A DNA stretch of 64,000 nt from DATHAP01 sp963762865 (GCA_963762865.1 CAVXNC010000003.1:372001-436000); one strand, 5' to 3'; positions 50,270-61,725 are shown, counted from the first letter of the stretch. The notes: generated from the sequence alone by a model not told the origin. Program-made: numbers and translations.

Positions 50270-51447
50270 ACGGGCTCGACGTGCTCGTGCTCATCGCGGC
50301 CGTGTCCTTCGCCTACTCCGGCTACCGGCAGGGCTTCGTCGTGGGCGTCCTCGCCTTCGCCGGCTTCCTCGCCGGCGGCGTCGGGGGACTGCTGATCGCC
50401 CCGGCCCTGGTCTCGGGCCTGGACCCGGGGCTGGGTCAGTCGGTGCTCGCTATCGCGGTGGTGCTCCTCGCAGCCGCGGTCGGTCAGGCCTGTCTCGCCT
50501 GGCTCGGCTCACTGGTCCGCGACCGCCTGACCTGGCGCCCGGTGCGGGTGGTCGATGCCGGCATGGGGGCACTCGTCAGCGTCGTCGCGATGCTTGTCGT
50601 GACCTGGTTCCTGGCCAGCGCGCTGCGACCCGGACCGCTGCCCGCGATCTCGCGACAGATCAGCGACTCGCGCGTCATCACGGCGATGGACGATGCGGTG
50701 CCCGACCAGGCGCACACGCTCTTCTCCTCGTTCCGCCGGGTGCTCGACGACAACGGCCTGCCGACGGTCTTCGGCGGCCTGGACCCCGAGAAGATCCGGC
50801 CGGTGGACCCGCCCGCGCCGGGCATCACGTCCACGCGCGCCGTCCGCAGCGCGGGCACCAGCGTCGTCAAGGTCGTCGGCACCGCGGAGGACTGCAGTCG
50901 GCGCCTCGACGGCACCGGCTTCGTGATGTCCGACCGGCACGTGATGACCAATGCCCATGTCGTGGCCGGGGTGGAGCGCCCCCAGGTGCAGATCGGCGGC
51001 ACCGGTCGGACGTACGACACGAAGGTCGTGCTCTACGACCCTGAGCGCGACCTTGCCGTCCTCTATGCGCCGGACCTCCGGGCCGAGCCTCTCGAGCTGG
51101 ATGCGACGGCAGGGCGCGGCGACGAGGCGGTCGTCGCCGGCTTCCCGGGCGGTGGCCCCTACCGCCTCGAGGCCGCGCGCGTGCGCGACACCATCAACGC
51201 GCGCGGCCCGGACATCTACCACCGCAACACGGTGACCCGCGAGGTGTTCTCGCTCTACGCGACCGTCGAGCCGGGCAACTCCGGCGGGCCGCTGCTGAGC
51301 CTGGCCGGCGACGTCTACGGGGTGGTCTTCGCCAAGTCGCTCGACGACACGGACACCGGCTATGCCCTGACCGTCGACGAGGTGCGGCCGGTCGCGCGCG
51401 CCGGTCGCGACCGGACGGCGGAGGTCGGCACCGGGGCCTGCGCGTAG
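50266..51447 (+). CDS. marP: membrane serine protease, MarP type
   Basis: 393 residues. About four N-terminal transmembrane helices (CvpA-like, residues 5-115), then a chymotrypsin-like protease domain outside with triad H231 (TNAHVV), D262 (ERDLAVL) and S339 (GNSGGPL). MarP of M. tuberculosis (Rv3671c) protects against acid stress by acting on wall enzymes; length, fold and neighbours agree. ATG overlaps the NUDIX stop. Converges with the DUF309 gene. Confidence 0.92.
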   Translation: MNGLDVLVLIAAVSFAYSGYRQGFVVGVLAFAGFLAGGVGGLLIAPALVSGLDPGLGQSVLAIAVVLLAAAVGQACLAWLGSLVRDRLTWRPVRVVDAGMGALVSVVAMLVVTWFLASALRPGPLPAISRQISDSRVITAMDDAVPDQAHTLFSSFRRVLDDNGLPTVFGGLDPEKIRPVDPPAPGITSTRAVRSAGTSVVKVVGTAEDCSRRLDGTGFVMSDRHVMTNAHVVAGVERPQVQIGGTGRTYDTKVVLYDPERDLAVLYAPDLRAEPLELDATAGRGDEAVVAGFPGGGPYRLEAARVRDTINARGPDIYHRNTVTREVFSLYATVEPGNSGGPLLSLAGDVYGVVFAKSLDDTDTGYALTVDEVRPVARAGRDRTAEVGTGACA

Positions 51448-51463
51448 TCCTCGACCGGCCGGC

Positions 51464-51958
51464 TCAGCTGTCGACGCGCAACCGGAGGGTCCGCGGCGGC
51501 TCGCCGTCCACCGGCGGCTCGTCGGCGATCGCGCGCGCGGCGGCGACGAGACCGTCGACATCGATGCCGTACGGCGCCGCCGGGCTGCCGTAGGGCTCGA
51601 CGCGGTCGGCGCCCCGTCGGAGCAGCCGGGCCGCGCCCACCGGGTTGCCCCGGGCGCGATGGGTGAGCCCGACCGCCAGCTGGGCGAGGCCCTGCCACAG
51701 CTCGCGCTCGTCTGCGGGAGCGGCCTTCCAGGTGCCCTCGAGCACCTCGTGGGCGTGGAACGGCCGGCCGGCGTCGATCAGCCGCTGGGCCTCCGCGAGC
51801 GACTCGAGCGGCGGCAGCACGAGGTCGTCGGGGACGCGCTCGACGTCGTCGGCACTGTCGCGGGGCAGCGGCCGGCCGAGGCCGTCGCGTGGCCGGTTGG
51901 AACGCGCCCGGCCGGCCGGGTCGCGGTCGCGCGCGGTGGGGTCGGCCGGGTCGGTCAC
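51464..51958 (-). CDS. DUF309 domain protein
   Basis: 164 residues: a charged, disordered first ~65 residues, then the DUF309 helical domain, RPFHAHEVLEGTWKAAPADERELWQGLAQLAVGLTHRARGN. The HAHEVLE motif is conserved, but the function of the family is unknown. Starts GTG 51958, coupled to the hydrolase upstream. Confidence 0.85.
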   Translation of the reverse strand: MTDPADPTARDRDPAGRARSNRPRDGLGRPLPRDSADDVERVPDDLVLPPLESLAEAQRLIDAGRPFHAHEVLEGTWKAAPADERELWQGLAQLAVGLTHRARGNPVGAARLLRRGADRVEPYGSPAAPYGIDVDGLVAAARAIADEPPVDGEPPRTLRLRVDS

Positions 51959-52920
51959 TGGCGGCTCCCGTCGTCGTCGCCCTGCTCGGGCGAGGGGTCG
52001 GCGAGCCACTGGGTGACGATGGTGGTGAAGGACGAGGGGTCCTCCTCGGGGACGAAGTGCCCGACGCCGGGGACCAGGTGCCAGCGGTAGGGCGCCTCGA
52101 CGTAGCGGCCCGAGCCGTTCGCGCTCGACGGCAGAACGCAGCGGTCGAGCGCGCCGTGCACCTGCAGGGTGGGGACGGTGACCGGGCTGGCCATCCGCCG
52201 GGCGTAGCGCAGGCCGTCGGAGCGGGGGAGCGACCGGACCGCCCAGCGGTAGGACTCGAGTGCGCAGTGCGCGACACCGGGGATCTGCACGGCCTGCCGG
52301 TACCGGCGCTCGGTGTCCCCGTCGGGGAAGTCTGGGCCTGCCCATGACCGCAGCAGCTGCCCGACCTCGGCACCGTCGTCGGCGACCAGCCCGCGCTCGG
52401 GGACGATCGGCCGCTGGTAGCCCAGGACGTGCCGGCTGGCCCGCACCTGTCGCAGGTCGGTGAGGTGTGCCCGGCGCAGTCGACGCGGGTGCGGCATTGA
52501 CACGGCGACCAGGCGGCGTACCTGCCGTGGGTGGACGACGGCGAGCGTCCACGCGACGAGCCCGCCGAGGCCCTGCCCGACGACGACGGCGTCGCGCGCG
52601 CCGAGGGAGCGGATCACGCCGGACGCGTCCTCCGCGAGGGTGCGCGGGTCGTAGCCGCGGGGTGGCTTGTCGCTCGCACCGAAGCCGCGCAGGTCCATCG
52701 CGACGGCGCGGTAGCCGGCCTCGGCGAGGGCCGGCAGCTGGTGGCGCCAGGCCCACCAGAACTGCGGGAAGCCGTGCAGCAGCAGGACGAGCGGGCCCTC
52801 ACCGCAGGACGCCACGTGGAAGCGCGCGCCGTTGGCGGCGACCATCTGGTGCTCCCAGGGGCCGTCGACCCGGACGACGGAAGCATCCGGCGGGTGCTCA
52901 GCGCCGCGGTGTCGGCGCAC
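51955..52920 (-). CDS. alpha/beta hydrolase (EphE-like epoxide hydrolase family), nucleophile missing
   Basis: 321 residues. Strong similarity in layout to epoxide hydrolases: LVLLLHGFPQFWWAWRHQLP (oxyanion HGFP, residues 49-52), MDLRGFGASDKPP, and C-terminal VPGVGHFVPEEDP. At the nucleophile elbow it reads G115-Q-G-L-G119, so the Asp or Ser is replaced by Gly117. Activity is doubtful or altered. Corresponds to ephE (Rv3670) by position next to marP. GTG 52920 start overlaps the holin-like gene by 23 bases. Confidence 0.82.
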   Translation of the reverse strand: MRRHRGAEHPPDASVVRVDGPWEHQMVAANGARFHVASCGEGPLVLLLHGFPQFWWAWRHQLPALAEAGYRAVAMDLRGFGASDKPPRGYDPRTLAEDASGVIRSLGARDAVVVGQGLGGLVAWTLAVVHPRQVRRLVAVSMPHPRRLRRAHLTDLRQVRASRHVLGYQRPIVPERGLVADDGAEVGQLLRSWAGPDFPDGDTERRYRQAVQIPGVAHCALESYRWAVRSLPRSDGLRYARRMASPVTVPTLQVHGALDRCVLPSSANGSGRYVEAPYRWHLVPGVGHFVPEEDPSSFTTIVTQWLADPSPEQGDDDGSRQ

Positions 52921-53359
52921 CGGCGGCTCCGGAGGTGGAGATCGAGACGATGCCGTTCTCGGAGCGCGGGCTCTTGAGGAAGGACGCGGTGTCCTTGCTC
53001 GTGCGGATCGTGCGCTCGGGTGGTCCGACCTTGCTGATGGCCTTCTTGCCGACGAGCACGAGCAGCGCGGCCAGCAGCAGGTAGGCCCCGGCGACGATCA
53101 GGAAGGCCCAGCCCGGGTGCAGGCCGAGAGCGACCAGGCCGTACGCCGCCGCGATGGAGAGCAGGACGACCGCGAGGAGCGACAGGAAGCCGGCGGCACC
53201 GAACATCGCCCCACCGGTGGCCCCGTTCTTCACGTCGACCCGGATCTCGGCCTTGGCCAGGTCGATCTCGCTGCGGACCAGTGTCGACAGGTCGCGGCTC
53301 GCGGTCGCGATGAGCGCGCCCAGCGTCTGCTCGTCCTCCGTGCCTGCGGTGTTGGTCAT
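52898..53359 (-). CDS. holin-X-like membrane protein (DUF1469/phage holin family)
   Basis: 153 residues: a helical N-terminus (TLGALIATASRDLSTLVRSEIDLAKAEI) and two transmembrane helices near residues 55-78 and 82-105. The 'actinobacterial holin-X' family is common next to marP and ephE and is not from a phage in this context. ATG 53359 overlaps nhaA (ATGA). Confidence 0.8.
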   Translation of the reverse strand: MTNTAGTEDEQTLGALIATASRDLSTLVRSEIDLAKAEIRVDVKNGATGGAMFGAAGFLSLLAVVLLSIAAAYGLVALGLHPGWAFLIVAGAYLLLAALLVLVGKKAISKVGPPERTIRTSKDTASFLKSPRSENGIVSISTSGAAGAPTPRR

Positions 53360-54696
53360 GAGGAGCCTTCCGTCGTGGGGCTGGCCGGGCCGTCGGGAGC
53401 AGTCTGCCCGGGGGAAGGGTGCTGGTACACGTCGGGAACGCCGTCGTGGTCGTCGTCGCGGTTCTCCTCGACGAACAGCCGGTCGTAGTGGCGGTGCCTC
53501 AGCCGCAGGAAGGCGGCGCCGAGGAGAGCCGCAGCGAGCGCCGCGACGAGGATGGCAGCCGTGACCCGCGCGTCCTGGGCGGAGCCGGCGCCGAACGCCA
53601 CGTCGCTGACCAGGAGCGGGACGGCGAAGCCGATGCCGGTGAGGGTGGCGACGGCGAACACGTCGGCCCAGACCAGGTCGGGGTTGAGCCGGGCCGCGGT
53701 GAGTCGCGCCACGAGGTAGGCGCCGCCGAAGACCCCGATCGTCTTGCCGACGACCCTGGCGACGACGACGGCGACGGCGGCCGGGTCCGAGGCGGCCGCC
53801 GAGAGGGCATCCGCGGAGAGCACGATGCCGACGCTGAAGAGGGCGAAGAGCGGCACGGCGACACCCGCGGAGATCGGCCGCCAGAAGTGCTCGAAGCGCT
53901 CGACGGGGCTCGGTCGGTCCGCCTCGTCGCGCCGCACCCGGGTCAGCAGGCCGACCGCGACTCCCGCGACGGTGGGGTGCACGCCCGCGGCATGCATCAA
54001 CGCCCAGGCGAGCCCGGCCAGCGGCAGCAGGACCAGCCAGCTGTCGACGTGTTGGCGCTGCGCGAGGGCATAGCCGGCCAGTGCGGCCGCCGAGCCCACC
54101 AGGTAGAGCGGCTCGACGCCGCTGCTGTAGGCGACGGCGATGATGAGGATCGCGACGAGGTCGTCGACCACGGCGAGGGTCAGCAGGAAGGCCCGCAGGG
54201 CTGCGGGGAGCCGGCGCCCGACGACGGCGAGCACGGCGAGGCAGAACGCGATGTCCGTCGCCGTCGGGATGGCCCAGCCGCGCGCGGCGCCGGTGTCGAA
54301 GGTGATCGCGAGGTAGATGGCTGCCGGGACGGCCATCCCCGTCAGCGCCGCGGCGACGGGCAGCAACGCCTCGGCGGGTCGCCGGAGCGAGCCCAGTGCC
54401 ATCTCGCGCTTGAGCTCCAGCCCGGCCACGAAGAAGAAGATGGCCAGCAGGCCCTCGCCCGCCCACTCGGCGATCGTCAGGTCGAGGTGGAGCGTCGAGG
54501 GTCCGACGCGGAGGTCACGGACCTCGGCGTAGGACTCGCTCCATGGGGAGTTGGCCCAGACGAGTGCGGCGACCGTGGCCAGCACCAGCAGGGCACCGCC
54601 CAGCGTCTCCTGGCGCAGCGCCTCGGCGACGTACCGGCGCTCCGGCCACGACGGGAGCCTCAGGAAGTCGCGAGTACCTGCCGGCTGTCGGGGCAC
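53356..54696 (-). CDS. nhaA: Na+/H+ antiporter NhaA
   Basis: 446 residues with about 11-12 transmembrane helices. Landmarks: GLLAIFFFVAGLELKREM, IPTATDIAFCLAVLAVVG, and the ion-binding pair in TLAVVDDLVAILIIA. Swaps cytoplasmic Na+ for protons and controls pH and salt. The last ~40 residues are polar and Asp/Pro-rich, a species-specific tail. GTG 54696 start. Co-directional and coupled with the holin-like gene. Confidence 0.93.
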   Translation of the reverse strand: MPRQPAGTRDFLRLPSWPERRYVAEALRQETLGGALLVLATVAALVWANSPWSESYAEVRDLRVGPSTLHLDLTIAEWAGEGLLAIFFFVAGLELKREMALGSLRRPAEALLPVAAALTGMAVPAAIYLAITFDTGAARGWAIPTATDIAFCLAVLAVVGRRLPAALRAFLLTLAVVDDLVAILIIAVAYSSGVEPLYLVGSAAALAGYALAQRQHVDSWLVLLPLAGLAWALMHAAGVHPTVAGVAVGLLTRVRRDEADRPSPVERFEHFWRPISAGVAVPLFALFSVGIVLSADALSAAASDPAAVAVVVARVVGKTIGVFGGAYLVARLTAARLNPDLVWADVFAVATLTGIGFAVPLLVSDVAFGAGSAQDARVTAAILVAALAAALLGAAFLRLRHRHYDRLFVEENRDDDHDGVPDVYQHPSPGQTAPDGPASPTTEGSS

Positions 54697-54768
54697 GCGG
54701 GGCTCCTCGGGACGGGGGCATGGGTCGACGCTCTGCCGACCAGGCTTCCCGGCGCACCGGTCGCGAGC

Positions 54769-54990
54769 CTACCGACCAGGCACCCCCGGGAGCCCGCGGC
54801 TCCGGATCCGGCGGCCAGGACGAGCGGGGGCAGCGGCCCGGAGGACCCGGAGGAGCCAGGACCGCGCGGTGCGTCGCGTGGTGGTCGGTCGGCTCCTGCG
54901 GGCGGAGCTGCGGCTCCGCCCCAGGTCGCGGTTGAGCTCCTCCATGTCGGCCAGCCGTTGGCGGGCGTACGCGGCGACGATGCTCGTCAT
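54769..54990 (-). CDS. small Arg-rich protein, unknown function
   Basis: 73 residues: an amphipathic start (MTSIVAAYARQRLADMEELNRDLG) and a very basic tail. The ATG at 54990 has a perfect AGGAGG site and a good promoter in front (TTGCAT-17-TACGGT), so I take it as real although the family is unknown. Divergent from the CGNR gene. Confidence 0.5.
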   Translation of the reverse strand: MTSIVAAYARQRLADMEELNRDLGRSRSSARRSRPTTTRRTARSWLLRVLRAAAPARPGRRIRSRGLPGVPGR

Positions 54991-55014
54991 GATGACCTCC
55001 TGACACCACTGAAC

Positions 55015-55062
55015 ACCGTATGCCGGTGTCGCCTTGAATGCAACCGGCTAACGATGTACGGT
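55015..55062. promoter_or_regulatory. mirror-image divergent promoters
   Basis: Plus strand: TTGAAT (55034-55039), 17 bases, TACGGT (55057-55062), leading to AAGGAG and ATG 55094. Minus strand: TTGCAT (55043-55038), 17 bases, TACGGT (55020-55015), leading to AGGAGG and ATG 54990. The -35 boxes overlap by two bases. CACCG-TATGC-CGGTG covers the minus -10 box and could be an operator. Confidence 0.6.
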
Positions 55063-55093
55063 GGTGTTGTCGTTGTTCGAGCAAGGAGACCCG

Positions 55094-55663
55094 ATGGCGT
55101 CGACGCACGTGGACCTGCTGGTCGACTTCACCAACTCGGAGGACCACGAAGAGGGGACCGACGACCTCACCACGCCTGCCGAGCTCGTCCGGTGGCTCTC
55201 CGGGCACGGGCTGGTCGGGCGTACCGCCCGGGCGACGTCCGCCGACCTGGCGCTGGCCCGGGAGCTGCGCGCCGGCCTGCACGCCGCGATGGTGGCCAAC
55301 CACGACACGGCCGCGGCGGGTGAGGCCGACGGCGGCTCGTCGGAGGCGCCGGCGCTCGACCGGGCAGCTGCCGAGCTGCCGCTGCGCGTGACGACGCTGA
55401 GCGGCGGACGGCCGGCGCTCGCCCCGGTGGCGAGCGGCGGCGTCCGCGGGGGACTCGCCCAGCTGCTCGTCGCCGTCAACGAGGCGGTCGCCGCCGACTC
55501 CTGGCGCCGGCTGAAGATCTGCTCCGCCGACGACTGCCGGTGGGCCTACCTGGACACGACCAAGAACCGCTCACGCCACTGGTGCGAGTGGGGCTGTGGA
55601 AACAAGGCCAAGACCCGCGCCTACCGCGCCCGCCAGAAGGCCGCCGCGTCCGCCGAGAGCTGA
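55094..55663 (+). CDS. CGNR zinc finger protein (ABATE-like)
   Basis: 189 residues. N-terminal ~125 residues form the ABATE-type domain (LLVDFTNSEDHE, ELVRWLSGHGLV). The C-terminal zinc finger has KICSADDCRWAYLDTTKNRS then WCEWGCGNKAKTRAYRARQ; the fourth residue of the name motif is Lys (CGNK). Likely a DNA-binding regulator. ATG 55094 has AAGGAG upstream and a good promoter, so the earlier GTG 55061 is unlikely. Confidence 0.82.
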   Translation: MASTHVDLLVDFTNSEDHEEGTDDLTTPAELVRWLSGHGLVGRTARATSADLALARELRAGLHAAMVANHDTAAAGEADGGSSEAPALDRAAAELPLRVTTLSGGRPALAPVASGGVRGGLAQLLVAVNEAVAADSWRRLKICSADDCRWAYLDTTKNRSRHWCEWGCGNKAKTRAYRARQKAAASAES

Positions 55664-55666
55664 CCG

Positions 55667-57661
<1,995 letters not shown>

Positions 57662-57721
57662 CGGTGCTCCTCGGCTCTCGTCGTACGGTCGATGCTCACT
57701 GTCTACACCCCTCCGCGGAGC

Positions 57722-57761
57722 GGACCGGTCGCGCACCGGACTCACCGGGCGCGACCGGTCC
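57722..57761 (-). terminator. strong hairpin terminator between symporter operon and acs
   Basis: Perfect 13-bp arms (57722-57734 with 57749-57761; core GACCGGTCGCGC) and a 14-base loop, 25 bases after the actP-like stop on the minus strand. It should end the symporter transcript before acs. Confidence 0.75.
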
Positions 57762-57785
57762 TCCCCGTTCGGCGGGCGCGTCCGA

Positions 57786-59474
57786 TCAGTGCTGGACGGC
57801 CTTCTCCATCCCGACACCGGTCAACGACCGGACCTCGAGCTCGGCGGCCTTGTACTCGTTGTGCTCCTTGCTCAGCACGGTCCCCAGCCAGCCGAAGAAG
57901 AAGCCCAGCGGGATCGACACGATGCCCGGGTTGTCGAGCGGGAACCAGTGGAAGTCGATGCTCGGGTCGGTGAACAGCGACGGGCTCTCGGTCGAAGGCG
58001 GGACCGGTGGCTTCCCCGACACCACGGGCGAGAAGATGACCAGCGTGACGGCGGAGATCAGGCCGCCGTAGATGGCCCACACAGCGCCCTGGGTGTTGAA
58101 CCGCTTCCAGAACAGCGAGTAGAGGATCGCCGGCAGGTTGGCCGACGCCGCGACCGCGAAGGCCAGCGCCACCAGGAAGGCGACGTTGAGCTGTCTGTGC
58201 GAAGATCGACGAGGACGATCGCCACGGCGCCGATGACGAAGGCCGAGATGCGGGCGACCTTGACCTCCTGGCCCTCGGGCGCCTCGCCGCGGTGCACGTA
58301 GTTGGCGTAGATGTCGTGGGCCACCGACGACGACGACGCCAGCGTCAGACCGGCCACCACCGCGAGGATGGTCGCGAACGCCACCGATGCGATGAACGCG
58401 AGCATGATCGTGCCTCCGGTCGTCCCGAAGACCTCGTTACCGATTTCGCGCGCCAGCTGTGGCGCCGCCGTGTTGCCTGCCGGGTCCTGGGCGATGATCG
58501 CCTCCGGACCGACGAGCGCCGCCGCGCCGAAGCCCAGGGCCAGGGTCATCAGGTAGAACGAGCCGATGATCCAGATTCCCCAGATCACCGACTTGCGGGC
58601 GTCGTGCGCGGTCGGCACGGTGTAGAAGCGCATGAGGATGTGCGGCAGGCCGGCGGTGCCGAGCACCAGCGCAAGGCCCAGGCTGATGAGGTCGAGCTTG
58701 CTGGTGAGGCCCTGCGCCTCGGTCGCGTAGCGCAGGCCGGGCTCGAGGAACGCCTCGCCCTTGCCGCTCTCCGCGGCTGCCGTGCCGAGCAGGTCGCTGA
58801 CGTTCCAGCCGAACTGGAACATCACGAGGATGGTGAGCAGGGTCGCGCCGGTCATCAGCAGCAGCGCCTTGACGATCTGGATGTACGTCGTGCCCTTCAT
58901 GCCGCCGACGGTCACGTAGAAGATCATCAGTGCACCGACGGCCGACGATGGTGACGTTCTTGGCCGTGTCCGACGAGACGCCGAGCAGCAGCGAGACGAG
59001 CGCGCCGGCTCCGACCATCTGGGCCAGCAGGTAGAAGATCGAGACGACGATCGTCGACACGCCGGCCGCCGCGCGGACCGGCCGCTGCCTCATGCGGAAC
59101 GCCAGGACGTCGCCCATCGTGAACTTGCCCGAGTTGCGCATCAGCTCGGCGACCAGGAGCAGGGCGACCAGCCACGCGACGAGGAAGCCGATGGAGTAGA
59201 GGAAGCCGTCGTAGCCGTAGAGCGCGATGATGCCTGCGATGCCGAGGAAGGACGCGGCCGACATGTAGTCGCCGCTGATGGCGACGCCGTTCTCGACCCC
59301 GGAGAAGGACCGACCACCGGCGTAGAAGTCCGCTGCGGTCTTGGTCGCCCGCGAGGCGCGCACCGTGATGTAGAGCGTCACCGCGACGAAGGCGAGGAAC
59401 AGGATCGTGGTGAGCGCCTGCTGACCGCCCGACACGTCCGCGGGTGCGTCCACGGCGAGAAGCGAGCCGGTCAT
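57786..59474 (-). pseudogene. actP: cation/acetate symporter ActP-like (solute:sodium symporter), broken by three frameshifts
   Basis: About 560 residues once joined, in three frames: ATG 59474 to near 58940 (YAGGRSFSGVENGVAISGDY; TAKNVTIV), then VGALMIFYVTVGGMKGTTYIQI to near 58210 (GAVAIVLSIF), then LNVAFLVALAFAVAASANLPAILY to the end at 57786. Each join needs one extra base removed: near 58937-58946, near 58208-58211 and near 58189-58192. Otherwise full length with all SSS motifs. More likely errors in the sequence than decay. Takes up acetate with Na+. Coupled to the DUF485 gene. Confidence 0.85.
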
Positions 59475-59803
59475 CGGACGCCACTTCCTTCGAGGTCTTC
59501 GCGGATCCGCGCGGCGAGCGGGTCCACCTTGTTGTCCATGTGCCGCTCGTAGAGCCAGGCGATGAGGAAGGTGGAGGCGAACTGGAGGAGGCCGAAGATG
59601 TACGCGACGTTGATGTTGCCCCAGACCTGCGTGCCCATGAAGTCGCGGGCCCAGCCGGACGCGAGCACGTAGAGCAGGTACCAGGAGAGGAACACCACGG
59701 TCATCGGGAAGACGAAACCGCGGAACACCTTCCGCAGGTGGATGAACTCCTCGCTGTTCTGCACCGCGACCAGCCGGTCGCTGTCATCGGAGATGTGACT
59801 CAC
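59471..59803 (-). CDS. DUF485 membrane protein (YjcH-like)
   Basis: 110 residues with two transmembrane helices (MTVVFLSWYLLYVLASGW and VAYIFGLLQFASTFLIAWLY) and the family start FIHLRKVFRGFVFPMTVVF. YjcH proteins are made with ActP symporters; the stop overlaps the ATG of the symporter. Start GTG 59803. Confidence 0.9.
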   Translation of the reverse strand: MSHISDDSDRLVAVQNSEEFIHLRKVFRGFVFPMTVVFLSWYLLYVLASGWARDFMGTQVWGNINVAYIFGLLQFASTFLIAWLYERHMDNKVDPLAARIREDLEGSGVR

Positions 59804-59979
59804 CGGGCCTCCTCTGCGGGGGACAGGCAGGCGCGGGCCCGCCTCGAGTGACGCCGGTCACTCTTGACGTAACGGCAAGGTCAACTGAAGACGGCCGGCG
59901 GCTCCCGTCGCCCAGCGGCGCCGTGCGTGCGACGAACGGTGCGAAATGCCGCCGAACGGTCCGAACGCCGCGAGGCTGG

Positions 59980-61707
59980 TCAGCGCAGGCCGACCGACTC
60001 AGGCGCGTGCAGCCGCACCATCGTCCGCGCGACACCGGGCGCCGCGCGGCCGGGCGTCGCCAGCGACACCCCGACCATGACCGCGAACGCCACCGGCACG
60101 GTCCACGCGGCCGGCTGTGCGAGCAGCGCACCCGCCCACCCGCCGCGGTCGACACCGGAGATCGTCGCGACGACCGCGGCGGTGGCGAGCCCACCTCCGG
60201 TGAGCAGCCCGGCGGTCGCGCCGACATCGGTCAGGCCGCGCCACCAGATGCCGAGCAGCAGCAGCGGGCAGAACGACGACGCGGCCACCGCGAAGGCCAG
60301 CCCGACGACGTCGGCCACGTTGATCGACGTGGCGCCGAGCGACAGCACGAAGGGCACGACGACGGCCAGCCCGGCGGCCACTCGGAAGTCGCGCACCGAG
60401 CCGCGCAGGACGTCCTGGGACAGCACGCCGGCGACCGACACGGTCAGTCCGGACGACGTCGACAGGAACGCAGCGAAGGCGCCGGCGGTCACCAGCGCGG
60501 TCAGCAGCTGGCCGCCGGTGCCCCCGACGAGCCGTTCAGGCAGCAGCAGCACCGCCGAGTCGGTGCGCCCGGTCAGCAGCAGGTCCGGCGTGTAGACCCG
60601 CGCCAGCGCGCCGTAGATCGTGGGCAGCAGGTAGAACGCACCGAGCAGGCACAGCACGATCAGCGTCGTGCGGCGAGCGGCCCGACCGTCGGGGTTCGTG
60701 TAGAAGCGCACCAGCACATGGGGCAGCCCCATCGTCCCGAAGAAGAGCGCGAGGATCAGCGAGTACGTCGCGTAGAGCGGGTGGTCCCGGCCCCCTGCGC
60801 CGGACAGCGGCCGCGCCCAGTCGCTGCCGTCGCTCGCCTCGAGGGAGCTGCGGTGCGGCACGGTCGCCCCGGCCGGGAAGGTGAGCCGCGCCGACTCGCC
60901 GGCCAGCCACGTGCCGGTGGTCAGGGCGACCGGCTGCGCGGCGTACGTCCGCGTCTCGCCGTCGGGTGCGGTCAGCCGACCACGGACCCGCACCACGACC
61001 GGGTCCAGCACGTCGAACGACGTCGACTGCGTCAGCTCCACCGTCGTCCGTTGCTCGAAGACCGCGGCGCCGTCGCGCGGGGTCGGTGCGCCGTCGGCCT
61101 GCCATGCGAGCAGCAGGAAGATGACCGGGACCGCGAGCGCCGTGATCTTGAGCCAGTACTGGAAGGCCTGCACGAAGGTGATGCTGCGCATGCCGCCGGT
61201 GGCGACGTTGAACACGACGACCGTCGACACCAGCAGGGCGCCGACCCAGGCGGGCGCGCCGGTCGCCAGCGCGACTGTCAGCCCGGCACCGACGAGCTGC
61301 GGCAGCAGGTAGAGCCAGCCGATCGCGACGACCAGGATGCTGGCGATCCGGCGCACGGTCCGGGACTCGGTGCGCAGCTCGGCGAAGTCGGGCAGCGTGT
61401 AGGCGCCCGACCGGCGCAGTGGTGCCGCGACGAGGACCAGCAGCACCAGGTAGCCCGCCGTGTAGCCGACCGGGAACCAGAGCATGTCGGCGCCGAAGGC
61501 GAGGATCAGCCCCGCGACCCCGAGGAATGACGCGGCTGACAGGTACTCGCCGCCGATCGCCGACGCGTTCAACACCGGCGACACCGAGCGCGACGCGACG
61601 TAGAAGTCGCTCGTGGTGCGCGAGAGTCTCAGCGAGAAGGCACCGATCAGCACGGTCGCCGCGATGACCAGGACGATCGCCGCGACGCTGTAGGCCGGTG
61701 CGCTCAC
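59980..61707 (-). CDS. solute:sodium symporter with a large extracytoplasmic insert
   Basis: 575 residues, intact, ActP-like: YVASRSVSPVLNASAIGGEYLSAASFLG near the start and VGLAFAVAASSFCPLLLLGIWW near the end. Between helices, residues ~205-310 form a polar loop that ActP lacks, predicted mostly beta (FEQRTTVELTQS, DPVVVRVRGRLTAPDG). Substrate probably a monocarboxylate. GTG 61707 start. Separate operon from the other symporter (176-bp gap, no gene). Confidence 0.88.
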   Translation of the reverse strand: MSAPAYSVAAIVLVIAATVLIGAFSLRLSRTTSDFYVASRSVSPVLNASAIGGEYLSAASFLGVAGLILAFGADMLWFPVGYTAGYLVLLVLVAAPLRRSGAYTLPDFAELRTESRTVRRIASILVVAIGWLYLLPQLVGAGLTVALATGAPAWVGALLVSTVVVFNVATGGMRSITFVQAFQYWLKITALAVPVIFLLLAWQADGAPTPRDGAAVFEQRTTVELTQSTSFDVLDPVVVRVRGRLTAPDGETRTYAAQPVALTTGTWLAGESARLTFPAGATVPHRSSLEASDGSDWARPLSGAGGRDHPLYATYSLILALFFGTMGLPHVLVRFYTNPDGRAARRTTLIVLCLLGAFYLLPTIYGALARVYTPDLLLTGRTDSAVLLLPERLVGGTGGQLLTALVTAGAFAAFLSTSSGLTVSVAGVLSQDVLRGSVRDFRVAAGLAVVVPFVLSLGATSINVADVVGLAFAVAASSFCPLLLLGIWWRGLTDVGATAGLLTGGGLATAAVVATISGVDRGGWAGALLAQPAAWTVPVAFAVMVGVSLATPGRAAPGVARTMVRLHAPESVGLR

Positions 61708-61725
61708 GGGTTGGTCACCGTGCGC

